Assembly: GCA_014905825.1 (NCBI GenBank)
Contig: JACGCN010000028.1
Location: forward strand, 434,001-498,000
DNA: 64,000 bases
From: Lyophyllum atratum
Lineage: Eukaryota; Basidiomycota; Agaricomycetes; Agaricales; Lyophyllaceae
Direction: 5' to 3'
How positions within the stretch are numbered: the stretch's first letter is position 1; each line of letters begins with the position of its first letter. The translations under genes and the position numbers were made by a program. The notes under the pieces are model-generated. The model was not told the DNA's origin, did not search any database, and saw only the letters and a list, made by a program, of their open reading frames with translations. Shown here piece after piece: positions 23,401 to 34,868 of this stretch.

Positions 23401-25162
23401 TCATCCTCGCCATCCTCGCCCTCATTGACTTCTTCATCACTCCACCCAAGATCTTCATCATCTACAGCCTCCTTCAATGTCTCGCGGTTTATTTGGGATC
23501 CTTCAGCTTCAGCGACGTTCGGGACGTCCTTAGGCTCAGTCTTCGGTCTGAATTCCAGTTTGGGTTGGAAAGGCTTCGATCTCGCCGGTATGTCTTCCTT
23601 CATGCGCTTTGTGCTTGCCGAAGTCTGACCACCGACAGGGGCCTTCCGCTTTTGGCGTGTGTCGTGCTCCTTCGGTTTGAACACTGATGCAATGGGTACG
23701 AATCCTGCTGTCGACGGAGCTGGAACCTGCACGGCAACAACTGGCTGGGAAACTGTGATATTGGGTTCCTGTTGCGTCTAGGTAAGTTTCGACTCGATTA
23801 TAGTGTTTTTGCTACGCTTACCTGCATATGTATTAGCTGGATAATTTTCCGTAGCATGTTTGCACGACTGTCTAGCACCGCATCTCCGTCGGCCACGAGA
23901 ACCACATCAAGTGGGAAAAACCAGAACGACACAGCGTTTGCCGTAAACATGGAGCACGAGAAGTCATCGGTCTGCTGTGTACACGGAAGCACACCATCCT
24001 CGAACGAAGCACCGTCATCAAGGGACACGCCAATCCACCAATCAAGTGCATCTGCAAGCTCTTGGGGTCGAGAGAATCGAAGTGAGTCCCCATATAGAAT
24101 CTGTCGTCTGTCGACACTGATTACGACAGGAATCCAGTGATTTCCCTTCAGTTGCTCCCCATTAGGAAGGACAGATTCGCCCAGTTGGACGTGAACGGAG
24201 ACAAATAACGAGAGGTCCGTTAATATCCCTGCATTCAGATCATTCCCCAGTCTCCGCATAGACTGACACGATCGATCCAATAAGTACCCGTCACGCGCAT
24301 GTCGGAAGACCTGGATAAGCTTGTCCGTGAAATCCTGGTCGAGTGAACGTGAGGTCGTGATTTGTTGCATATCGAGTGCAGCGTTGATGACAGCACTAAT
24401 TTGCTTCATCTCAGTAGAGCTTAGCCATCTTTGCGACGCAAAGATTGCTAGTCCTAGTGTATCTCCTCCAATGGTCCGAGGCAGTGAATATTGCCACGGC
24501 AATTCCGTGAGTGCTTGCAGAGTCTCTTTTGCTCGCCGTCCCTCTAACCATTCTTTACCAGCTGTCCACTGTGCCTTTGCATCTGCCACCTCGTGCGCAG
24601 CCTTCCAAAATCCGAGCACCCATAACGGCATTTTCATTTGCCTCCCCTCGCTAACCACATAATCAAATGAGACATGGCCGGCAAGTGATGCTTCTTCTTC
24701 GGCTAGGGTGATAAGCTTGTCGACATCAGGAAGGGCCGGCATCGGTAGCTTTAAGAGTGCGCGCGCAGATGCTGGGGTGCTGATGATGCTCGGTGTCTGG
24801 GAGAAGATCCCCGGATTCTCGAGATCTGGTAGAGTTTTGGTCGGAGGAGTAGGGAATTTGAGGAGATCTATGACATTTAGATCTTTAGCTGGTAGGATTA
24901 CACCATACACATATCCTGGAGCTTTTGTGGCCATCCTGTGAGAGTGTGATATGCCGACTTCGGATTCGATGTACTTCTCCTCAAAAAACTGCATGGCCCG
25001 CGCGCAGAAACCACGTGATTGGTCTAAATCACCTCGTGACTGGTGTAAAAAACCTCCTCAACCAACCTCCATTCACCCAGTGGTACCTAACTGGTAATTG
25101 ACTGGTATTTTACCGGTAAAAAAGCTATTCCGTCAAAAACCCTAGTTTTTCACGCAACACTA
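20495..25162 (-). mobile_element. hAT-type DNA transposon, copy 1 (4,668 bp)
   Basis: Terminal inverted repeats of 18 bp with one mismatch (TAGTGTTGCGTRAAAAAC), flanked by the perfect 8-bp duplication CACGGCGC. Same length as copy 2 (30008-34675) but opposite orientation; the only difference I found is one base (22455 versus 32715) that changes Ser to Tyr. Both ends carry several TTACCGGT/TTACCAGT motifs and a CACGTG within about 150 bp of the tips, likely transposase-binding repeats. It holds one gene (complement of 20676-24994). It inserted into the 3' flank of Gly-rich unit A, separating it from unit B. Confidence 0.95.
20676..24994 (-). CDS. Ulp1-like protease / hAT transposase fusion, copy 1
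   Basis: Mirror copy of the gene at 30176-34494 (position x there equals 55170 minus x here); exon model, domains and motifs are described in that entry. Exons (minus): 24994-23822, 23768-22590, 22525-22346, 22275-22060, 22010-21671, 21602-21274, 21223-21062, 20996-20676, in all 1,299 residues. All exons are open and all splice sites are intact, so this copy is potentially active. Its one visible difference is Ser instead of Tyr just after the SDSTGNTR motif, caused by base 22455. I cannot tell which allele is ancestral. Confidence 0.87.
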
Positions 25163-27720
25163 CACGGCGCACGCGTCACGACGACGCGTCCGAGGTTCGT
25201 TCACGTGCCTATTGATGGCATCCTGAAAAGGATATCTTACATAATAACCCTACCCTCCTGACATGGGGGCGCGGTAACCACAGGACTAAGTGCCTTGACT
25301 GAACAACTCTCCTTCCAGCCCCTAAACACTGAAAGCTTTGAAAGAAAAGGGGGTGGATTCGTTCGGGGATCTTAGTGGATCCTTAGAGCTATGATTTATA
25401 CCGAACACTGCCCTTTCAGCCCCTAAACACAACGAATGGCGTCCTCGGTGGTCGTCGCCTCAAATCGACGAAATTTTCGGTACAGTGGGTCAATGAACTA
25501 TGTGGGCTATGTCTAAGGTAAAAATAGTTAGGAGACAAACTCTACATTCTTCACTAACTGACTGCAAGCAGTTGACGCGTCGAATCGACGCGACCAAGAT
25601 GCGACGGCAACTTTGCGTCGTAATTTGCTTTGCCTTCCTTGATGAGGTGAGTGCGTCGACGCAATATTTTTGCATTTAACTGAGGCACACACCGAGATTG
25701 GAAGGACTTCCATGTAGCGCATTGTATGGAAGGTCCGTGGCTGCTTTCCATGGCTCCAAGTTCGACGATCAACCCTATTCTCACAGACACCCCTGCTGAA
25801 GAATGGTCCAACTACACACGGTCTCCTCTTCGCAATGACCCACTTGATCGTTGTTGACGCTCTGAACCCCTTTCTTACGTCTATAAAAGGGCCCTCTCGA
25901 CATCGTTTACTGGCATCTCCACAGTTCCCAGTCACCCATTCGCTCACTTACCCATCGTTGCATTAACGACCTCATCACAAGTTTTTCATAAACAATCCGG
26001 CTCTACTGCAACGATGAAGTTTTCAGTCTTTGTCATTTCAGCCCTGCTCGGCGTAGCCATAGCCAGTCCCATTGCAGCACCCAATGGTGCTAACTCCGAA
26101 TTCGCAAGGACGATTGATATGGAGGTACGTTACCTTTTCGCCGTCCCATTTCTAATATATTAATCTTTCTGCGCCTTAGGTCAGGGGAACTTCCTCGAAT
26201 GGCGGTGGAAATGGGGGCAACGGCGGAAATGGTGGAAACGGCGGTAACGCCGGCAACGGCAACGGGGGTGGTGGCAATGGCGGAAATGGGGGTAATGGAG
26301 GCAATGGAGGTAACGGTGGCGGCGACGGTGGAGGTTGGAACAGCGGTGGTGGAGGTAATGGCGGGAATGGGGGAAACGGTGGCAATGGCGGTAATGGCGG
26401 AGGCGTCTGGCATGGTGGATGGAATAGCGGTGGCGGTGGTAACGGCGGCAACGGTAGAAATGGCGGAAATGGCGGTAATGGAGGAGGTAATTGGCATGGT
26501 GGAGGCTGGAATAATGGCGTTTGGAATGGCGGTCGTTGGAATGGTGGTCGTTGGAACGGTGGTCGTTGGAACGGTGGTGGCTGGCATGGTGGCAGTTGGA
26601 ATGGGGGCGGTAATGGTGGTAATGGTGGTAATGGCGGTAACGGTGGTAGGCGGTCATGGGGATGGTCTCGACATTGGTGAAGGATGTGGACGATAATTCA
26701 GGAGATGGATAATTATCATTTAATACAGCTTCACGAACCACATTGTCGTTACTCTTTAATGGGATACAAATTCACCGACTTTAATTACTATTTTCTCGTC
26801 CTCTTCTTTGCGATTGTCTACCGTTTGTTGGCCCTAACATGTGTTTGGCTAATTTGAAAGTACTGTCATCCACTATATCACCTTCAAACTATTTCCGATA
26901 AAATTACCTCCGTTGTTACACCTATCCAACTTTAAGCTTATGATAGCCTCACCGACAAAGGCGTGGTATTACTTATGAATACTGAAGCAAGTCAGTCAAC
27001 TCGTGCATTCCCAGTTTCGTATTTGTCACTTGTCTGCTACAGACTAGAAGCACGGTGATGAACAGCGAGATATAAGGTTTCGATACCGTGATCAAATCGG
27101 GTAGCACGAACTTGGACAACAAGTATAGAAAATGAGAGGCTCTACAGTGGATATACGGGGCATCATTATGACGACCTCGGAATGCTGCTTAGCATCGGGA
27201 CCACGTCAAAAAGAGGTGCACTATGGCGCGACAGGTGGGCCCAGTCCGGGATGAGAGTGCGAAATGTCGTCAAAAGTTTCGATTGACATTACGTCGGTTG
27301 CTATCCGGGTGGCGAGCGGAGCAGGGAAGTAAGCAGCGCGAGGAGTACGGCCTGTAGGGTCAGAGTGCTTTTCAGTTCTCCTCACGGCGGCGCGGAACGT
27401 GACAAGTAATCCAGATGGCGTCATGTGCTAGTGATGGAAACTCCTAACCCAACGGTGTCAAACCGTATCCGGCGCCAGATCGACGCAGAGACCTTCCAAG
27501 AATCGGGTAGGGGATACGTCTGCAGGCCATTTTAAAAGGCGAGGATCGAGCCAGACCCAGCCGAAGAAGAGAAAACTAAACTTACCCAAAAACAAGCCTA
27601 TGAGCTTTCAGGCCAGAGAAGGGAGGGCCCGAGAGATACTTCAACGCTGCGGCTCTGGTGTCTTGACGGCGCGCCAGTGTCTGTCGTAGTCTGTCGCGGC
27701 TTCACACTGACCAGTGACAG
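25163..27720 (+). repeat. Tandem unit B of the Gly-rich gene array
   Basis: Second unit. Its left part (TTCACGTGCCTATTGATGG onward, about 25200) matches the left part of unit C nearly base for base. It carries TATAAAA at 25882-25888, gene B and a 3' flank ending in sequence close to that of unit A. About 500 bp beyond the gene (27430-27660) lacks an obvious counterpart in unit A. Confidence 0.75.
26014..26680 (+). CDS. Secreted Gly/Asn/Trp-rich repeat protein B
   Basis: Paralog of gene A. Exons 26014-26124 and 26180-26680 give 203 residues; exon 1 (111 nt) and the intron (55 bp) are the same size as in A. The signal peptide MKFSVFVISALLGVAIAS is followed by SPIAAPNGANSEFARTIDMEVRG, nearly identical to A. 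The mature part is GGN tracts with GGGWNSGG, a VWHGG block, WNGGR repeats and a terminal RRSWGWSRHW. Intact frame. Probably expressed like A given the shared promoter. Repeat number differs from A by a few units, as expected of slippage-prone tracts. Confidence 0.8.
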
Positions 27721-27740
27721 TGACAGTGACAATCTCGTTG

Positions 27741-29760
27741 ATCGTTCACGTGCCTATTGATGGCATCCTGAAAAGGATATCTTACATAATAATCCTGTGC
27801 CCTCCTCACATGGGGGCGCGATTTCAAGAACCGCCGCAGGACTAAGTGCCTTGACTGAGTATTTCAACTCCTAAACACTGAAAGCTGTACAAGAAAAGGG
27901 GCTGGACTCGTTCGGGGAGGTAAGTGGATCCTTGGGAGCTATGATTTATACTGAACACTGCCCTTTCAGCCCCTAAACACAGTCAATGACGTCCTTGTTG
28001 GTCCTCGCCTCAAATCGACGATATTTTAGGTATAGTGGGTCAACGACTTATGTGGGCTATGTCTGAGGTAAAAACAATCAGGAGACAACCACGGCATTCT
28101 TCACTAACGATTGCAAGCAGTTGACGCCGCGTCGAATCGACGCGACCAAGATGCGGCGGCAACTCTGCGTCGCAGTCCGCTTTGCCATTCTTGATGAAGT
28201 GAGTGCATTGAAGCAATAGATCTACGTTTGAAACTGAGGCACATATCGAAATTCGTAGGATTTCCATGTAGAGCATTCCATGAAGGTCCGTGGCCACCTT
28301 TCCATGGACTTCAAGTTCGACGATCATCCCTATTCTCAGCAGACCCCCTCCTGGAGAATGGTTCACTGCACATGATATACGGTCGCCTCTTCTTCTCAGT
28401 GACCCACTTAGTCGTTCTCGACGCTATGAACCCCTTTCCTACGTCTATAAAAGGGCCCTCTCGACATCGCTTCTTGCCATCTCCACACCTCATAATCACC
28501 CGTTCACTCGTCAGCCTCGCTGCATTAGCGATTCCCAGCACAAACCGATCTCAATCAGCCGAACCTTCATCTTAATCGCAACAATGAAGTTCCAAGTCCT
28601 CGTCGTCTCAGCTCTTCTGGGCATAGCCATTGCCAGTCCCATTGCAACACCCAATGGTTCTGAATCTAAATTTGCAAGGACGAACGACATTGAAGTATGT
28701 TACCTTTTCGCCCCTACAATCTTTTTGGTTTATTAATTCCTTGCGCCTCAGGTTCGGGGAGCGTCTTCCGGTGGTGGAGATGGGGGGTAATGGCGGAAAC
28801 GGCGGCAACGGTGGTAACGCCGGCAGTGGCAACGGAGGAGGTGGCAACGGCGGAAATGGGGGCAACGGAGGCAATGGAGGCAATGGTGGTAGCGATGGTG
28901 GAGGCTGGAGCAGCAGCGGTGGCGGTAATGGGGGGAATGGCGGTAATGGCGGTAATGGAGGTAATGGCGGAGGCAATTGGCATAGTGGCGGATGGAACAG
29001 TGGCGGTGGTGGCAATGGTGGCAACGGTGGCAACGGTGGCAACGGAGGCAATGGTGGAGGTAACTGGCATGCTGGAGGTTGGGACAATGGTGGTTGGAAT
29101 AGAGGTGGTTGGAATGGTGGTGGTTGGAACGGTGGTGGTTGGAACCGGGGTCGTTGGCACGGCGGTGGAAATGGCGGTAACGGTGGTAATGGCGGTAATG
29201 GTGGAAATGGCGGGAGGGGTTTATGGAGGTGGTCAGGCCACTGGTAAAAGGAGGTGTAGTTCGCAAGTCGTGATACATGCGTTATTTTTAATCTCGAAAT
29301 AAAACATCATCGTTTTCACTATGCAATGGGCGTTCGACGTACTACGGCAAATTTGGCAAATTTTTACAACGTTTTGACTGAGATTGATCTTGACTCTCTT
29401 CGCCCTCTCTTTTCTCCCGATCATTCCTTTTTGATTTTGGGCGGTCATACCACCGACTCTAACACTCATTGTAGCACCTTTCAACTCAATTCCAATATTG
29501 TTGCTTCTCGTGTTGAAACTTACTGCCAACGTAAATCGTAGCATCACACCGTCGCATTCGTCACATTACTTACGAACACTGAAGCAGGTCAGTCTTGCAT
29601 TTTAAATTCCGTAATTATGACTCGGCTGCTACACGTTAAGAAGATGGTAAAGAATAGCAAGGGACAAGATTTATATAATCAAATCGGGTATGCACGAAGT
29701 GGACAACAGATATAAAAACCGAGAGGGACTACAGCAGATATACGATACCTTGGATAAAGG
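27741..29760 (+). repeat. Tandem unit C of the Gly-rich gene array
   Basis: Third unit: shared upstream block from about 27741, two CAGCCCCTAAACA-type elements, TATAAAA at 28446-28452, gene C and a 3' flank homologous to A and B up to about 29750. It ends about 250 bp before hAT copy 2. Confidence 0.75.
28584..29247 (+). pseudogene. Gly/Asn/Trp-rich repeat protein C, frameshifted or with a shifted splice acceptor
   Basis: Paralog of A and B with exon 1 at 28584-28694 (signal peptide MKFQVLVVSALLGIAIAS). Using the acceptor homologous to A and B (exon 2 from 28752), a six-G run at 28782-28787 carries one base more than expected and the frame hits TAA at 28788. A second AG ten bases further (exon 2 from 28762) restores the frame exactly and would give RLPVVEMGG followed by intact GGN tracts ending WRWSGHW at 29247, about 198 residues. 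So this is either a recent frameshift pseudogene, a gene rescued by acceptor shift, or an error in a homopolymer. The rest of the repeat region has no further stop, which favours rescue or a very recent change. Confidence 0.6.
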
Positions 29761-29999
29761 AAGGTAGTGCTAGATGGCTCAGCTCAACTAATCATGAGCG
29801 CACGAGCTCCCTAGACGAATTTCGTGGGACTCGGACCCCAAGCTCCATTCCTTCGTCCGCCTAAGTATTCCCTCAACGGGTGTTCAGGAGGGCCTTTTCG
29901 CGACGTGACCTATGTAAGCATAAGCAAAGCATACCGGCGATACTGGTGATATGGTAGCGATGTACGAATGCGAAGCCCCCATGCGGGCGGTTGGCGGGG

Positions 30000-30007
30000 G
30001 GCAAGAC
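30000..30007. repeat. 8-bp target-site duplication, hAT copy 2 (pair at 34676-34683)
   Basis: GGCAAGAC occurs perfectly on both sides of the element. It differs from the target of copy 1, so the two copies come from separate insertion events rather than duplication of the region. Confidence 0.97.
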
Positions 30008-33000
30008 TAGTGTTGCGTGAAAAACTAGGGTTTTTGACGGAATAGCTTTTTTACCGGTAAAATACCAGTCAATTACCAGTTAGGTACCACTGGGTGAATG
30101 GAGGTTGGTTGAGGAGGTTTTTTACACCAGTCACGAGGTGATTTAGACCAATCACGTGGTTTCTGCGCGCGGGCCATGCAGTTTTTTGAGGAGAAGTACA
30201 TCGAATCCGAAGTCGGCATATCACACTCTCACAGGATGGCCACAAAAGCTCCAGGATATGTGTATGGTGTAATCCTACCAGCTAAAGATCTAAATGTCAT
30301 AGATCTCCTCAAATTCCCTACTCCTCCGACCAAAACTCTACCAGATCTCGAGAATCCGGGGATCTTCTCCCAGACACCGAGCATCATCAGCACCCCAGCA
30401 TCTGCGCGCGCACTCTTAAAGCTACCGATGCCGGCCCTTCCTGATGTCGACAAGCTTATCACCCTAGCCGAAGAAGAAGCATCACTTGCCGGCCATGTCT
30501 CATTTGATTATGTGGTTAGCGAGGGGAGGCAAATGAAAATGCCGTTATGGGTGCTCGGATTTTGGAAGGCTGCGCACGAGGTGGCAGATGCAAAGGCACA
30601 GTGGACAGCTGGTAAAGAATGGTTAGAGGGACGGCGAGCAAAAGAGACTCTGCAAGCACTCACGGAATTGCCGTGGCAATATTCACTGCCTCGGACCATT
30701 GGAGGAGATACACTAGGACTAGCAATCTTTGCGTCGCAAAGATGGCTAAGCTCTACTGAGATGAAGCAAATTAGTGCTGTCATCAACGCTGCACTCGATA
30801 TGCAACAAATCACGACCTCACGTTCACTCGACCAGGATTTCACGGACAAGCTTATCCAGGTCTTCCGACATGCGCGTGACGGGTACTTATTGGATCGATC
30901 GTGTCAGTCTATGCGGAGACTGGGGAATGATCTGAATGCAGGGATATTAACGGACCTCTCGTTATTTGTCTCCGTTCACGTCCAACTGGGCGAATCTGTC
31001 CTTCCTAATGGGGAGCAACTGAAGGGAAATCACTGGATTCCTGTCGTAATCAGTGTCGACAGACGACAGATTCTATATGGGGACTCACTTCGATTCTCTC
31101 GACCCCAAGAGCTTGCAGATGCACTTGATTGGTGGATTGGCGTGTCCCTTGATGACGGTGCTTCGTTCGAGGATGGTGTGCTTCCGTGTACACAGCAGAC
31201 CGATGACTTCTCGTGCTCCATGTTTACGGCAAACGCTGTGTCGTTCTGGTTTTTCCCACTTGATGTGGTTCTCGTGGCCGACGGAGATGCGGTGCTAGAC
31301 AGTCGTGCAAACATGCTACGGAAAATTATCCAGCTAATACATATGCAGGTAAGCGTAGCAAAAACACTATAATCGAGTCGAAACTTACCTAGACGCAACA
31401 GGAACCCAATATCACAGTTTCCCAGCCAGTTGTTGCCGTGCAGGTTCCAGCTCCGTCGACAGCAGGATTCGTACCCATTGCATCAGTGTTCAAACCGAAG
31501 GAGCACGACACACGCCAAAAGCGGAAGGCCCCTGTCGGTGGTCAGACTTCGGCAAGCACAAAGCGCATGAAGGAAGACATACCGGCGAGATCGAAGCCTT
31601 TCCAACCCAAACTGGAATTCAGACCGAAGACTGAGCCTAAGGACGTCCCGAACGTCGCTGAAGCTGAAGGATCCCAAATAAACCGCGAGACATTGAAGGA
31701 GGCTGTAGATGATGAAGATCTTGGGTGGAGTGATGAAGAAGTCAATGAGGGCGAGGATGGCGAGGATGAAGTGATTTACCCAAATGATTTGGTTGATGTA
31801 ATAGAGAAGAAGTCGAAGGGAATGGGGAAGTCGAAGGGCGGGGCACCGAGGAGCAGCATGATCGATAAATTCCTGATCAAATGCTACAGAACATCGGAGC
31901 CGTCAACACACATCTATCGATGCATCGCAAAGGACTGTGGAGCTACATACGCAAGCCGTGCTTCGCAGCGAGCACTCCGCCATGCGCGAGGCTGCAACTA
32001 CATACCCCGTGAACTACAACAGGAAGCGAGGAATTTCTTGGTCACTCGTTCACTTGGACAACGTGTCGCGAACCGGAAGACTGAACCGGATGGTGCTGTT
32101 GATGTCGCGGGTGCGTCTGACGATGTTTCAGCAACGAAGAAAGGAAAAGTAGGATCACTCGTCACCTTCAAGGACATCCATGTCGCAAACACCAAGAAGC
32201 GCCAAGAGAAAAATGAAGATATCGACCTTGCGATTATCCAACTCGTTTGTGCCGCGGGTTTGCCTTGCTTTATTGTCTCAAGGCCTCAGTGGATCAATTT
32301 ACTGCATAAGATGGACCCCAAATACATACCTGCATCGCGCTCCAAACTGGAAGAGGACCAAATTCCGGCTGAAGCTGCAAATGTGCAACATCTGATGTAC
32401 GAGGAGTTGAGGAAGGAAGAGGACTTGACTATCTCCGATGATGGCGGTACTTCGAAGGGCCGTGATGCTTTCTGGACTGTTCACATTTCGACGAAGAGCC
32501 GGAAAGTATATTTTGTGGAGGGAAGAGAAGCAACAAGGGATTCTCATACAGCGCAGTGGTTGAAAACCTGGCTCCTTGAGGTAAGACCTGGTAAGACCCT
32601 TGGCTCGGTTGGTCTAGATCTGATCGCCATCTTATCTCTCCCAGATTATGGACAAGATTGGCCGTCCTCGATTCTGCTCTGTCGTCTCCGACAGCACAGG
32701 AAATACTCGTCTATACCGGACCCTACTTGTAGACTTGATCCCAACCTTATTCAACTTAGCGGACATCTGCCATCATTTCTCGAACACGATCAAGGACATA
32801 GTTCGCATTGACTACTTCAAGCACGTATGTTCAATGACTAGTTTGAAGGAACTCGTCTGAACGACATGCTTTGCATTGATTGTATGTACCACAGATTATT
32901 CTTGTTGTACGTGGTGTTATCGCCAAAATCCACATCTCCCACTGCGGTACTGCCGAACTCGACGATGCAAGAGCTCGACTCGGGATTGGACGTGGTCTTG

Positions 33001-34675
33001 AAGCCATCGGAAAGACACGCTTCGGATCCATCATTCTCTCTGCGCGATCTGTTCAGAGGAACATCCCGGCTCTCAAAAAGGTAGTTACAAAGGGGAAGTT
33101 TGATTTGGCAGTGCGTATTTAGGCATCACAAAGATCGTTCTCATAACTACACCATGCAGGAAATTTCTGATTCCTTTACCGAGTTCAACGGACGACTTTC
33201 CCCAGCCGCCTTCAAGTTCGAGACGGGGCTTGGGCAACTGGTTGACATTGGACAGCCAGCCATTAAGGCCCTTACATATCTCGAAGCAAATGAGGCAGCA
33301 CCGGGTGACGTCTTTGTTTATTGGCACGCAATGCTTCAAGCAACACTTCGAGTCCTGCGTGATCCAGCCCAGGCTATCCCGCGCAATGTTCAGAACGAAA
33401 TCATTGGCATACTCAACCATCGGCACAACCAGATCCTTGGCGACGGGAATTTATCAGACAGCGCAGATGTCTATCTTTCAGGAACCTACCTCCATCCATG
33501 TACGTGCGACGTTCTTGTGTAAAGTTATTCTTTATCCTTACTTCCCTTGCTACGAAATTCTCACAAGTGTATCTCGATTCGGATGTCTTCAAGCGCGAAT
33601 TGACTGTTCCTGCTTCTACGTACAATGTCGACTACACCGGTATTCTTTACCCCACCATCTTCAAGCGCGTCGTCAATTTTCTCTCAAGTGCCGCTGCAGA
33701 CGAAATTCAGCATGGTTCAAAACCTAGCCTCACGAAATGGAAGGGCTTGGGAACAGGGTTTAGGAAACAACTTCTTCAAGAAGTTCAGAGGTACGCACGT
33801 CGTCAATACCCATACAATCAACCATACAACATCGCGAGTGGTGTGATGGGTTGGTGGAGGTCGATTGAGGGCCAAGAATTTGCAGATGTCCTTCCAGTGC
33901 GTCGCTCGTTGATTTCCCTCACTTTCAATGTATGTTGATGTCTTAGGTTCTTGCGATCAAAATTCATGCTGTCCGTGTCAACTCGATGGCCGAAGAGCGG
34001 ACAGTTTCGACCTTTACATGGATGACTCCGGCATATCGTTCACAGCTCTCAGTTGGTTCGATGGTGGCCATGACTCAAATTCGGCAGTACTATGCGACAG
34101 AAAAGAAGGTAATTACCAGGGCCGTTTCGGTTCCCTTGAGCCTTCCAAGTCACTGAAACCCTGCTTTCTTTAGCCGCGCAAACACTCCAATCCTGATCCA
34201 TCAGCGAGCTTTGATGCGAAGGCTGGTAGCCAGAGGAAGAAGCCCGAGAAAGAAGATCCACCAAACGAAAACGACGTCGATGACAAATGGCTCGATGAAC
34301 CGCTCGAGCCAACGGAGTCAGCAGAAGAACTTGAGGCCGTGACAGATGGCATCGTTGATATGTCGTCAAAGTCCCTGGGATCAGTCCTCTCAACACGCAA
34401 GGTAGTCAATGAGGTCGAGAAAGAGGTATTGATGCCATCGGACGAGGCTGCTGAAGTGGAAGGGAAGGATGACGACTATGTTCTCGCCTTGTAGAGTCTA
34501 CCCCACTGTTGCTAGAGGGCTCGGTCTTACTGAGGATTTCTTGCGCAAAAAAATGGCACGTGACCACGTGATTTAGGTAAATTACCGGTATGGAACCTGC
34601 ACAAAACCAGGCCCAATACCCATGTCGGTAACTTACCGGTCAAAATCTGACCAGGAGGTTTTTTACGCAACACTA
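30008..34675 (+). mobile_element. hAT-type DNA transposon, copy 2 (4,668 bp)
   Basis: Same element as at 20495-25162 in inverted orientation: TAGTGTTGCGT tips, 18-bp inverted repeats, subterminal TTACCGGT-type motifs and CACGTG boxes. It has an intact gene at 30176-34494 and its own 8-bp target duplication. Its right tip lies 193 bp before the start codon of the methyltransferase gene, so it may supply or disturb that promoter. With copy 1 it brackets a 4.8-kb segment carrying Gly-rich genes B and C. Confidence 0.95.
30176..34494 (+). CDS. Ulp1-like cysteine protease fused to BED/hAT transposase
   Basis: Single spliced gene, 1,299 residues. Exons 30176-31348, 31402-32580, 32645-32824, 32895-33110, 33160-33499, 33568-33896, 33947-34108, 34174-34494; introns 49-70 bp, all GT-AG and frame-preserving. 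Residues 1-391 carry a C48 (Ulp1/SENP) peptidase core: NHWIPVV (His286), YGDSL (Asp303), and QQTDDFSCSMF (Gln341, Cys347). After a charged linker, about residues 550-600 hold a BED-like zinc finger (C-x4-C ... H-x4-C). The transposase follows: SDSTGNTR with the first catalytic Asp, CHHFSNTIKDI matching the hAT C..H..N..KD block, and NSMAEERTVSTFTW, the conserved hAT dimerisation motif. A Pro/Glu-rich acidic tail ends the protein. If the first intron is retained, translation stops after seven more codons, releasing a 398-residue protease alone. Predicted role: transposition plus cleavage of SUMO-like conjugates. Confidence 0.88.
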
Positions 34676-34868
34676 GGCAAGACCTACCCTGATTCGCCAC
34701 GTGAGCAGCGGCCAGCTCTCGGCGGCCCGGCCCGAGCGTCTGTCGTTTTCGATCATTTTGTCGTCCCTACCTTTCAGGCTGCCATGCTTGTGGGCGCTTA
34801 ACATCCTCTGCTGCACCGTTATAAGGCTTAGGCGTGGGCTTGACGGGCTCTTTATATTCCTTCCCATC

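Noticed and set aside
20495..25162. Assignment to KDZ/Zisupton, which also pair with Ulp1 domains and have 8-bp duplications
   Set aside because: The NSMAEERTVSTFTW dimerisation motif and the C..H..N..KD block are hAT-type; still worth testing by profile search.
20495..34675. Reading the inverted pair as one segmental inverted duplication
   Set aside because: The two copies have different 8-bp target duplications exactly at the terminal repeats, so they are independent transposon insertions.
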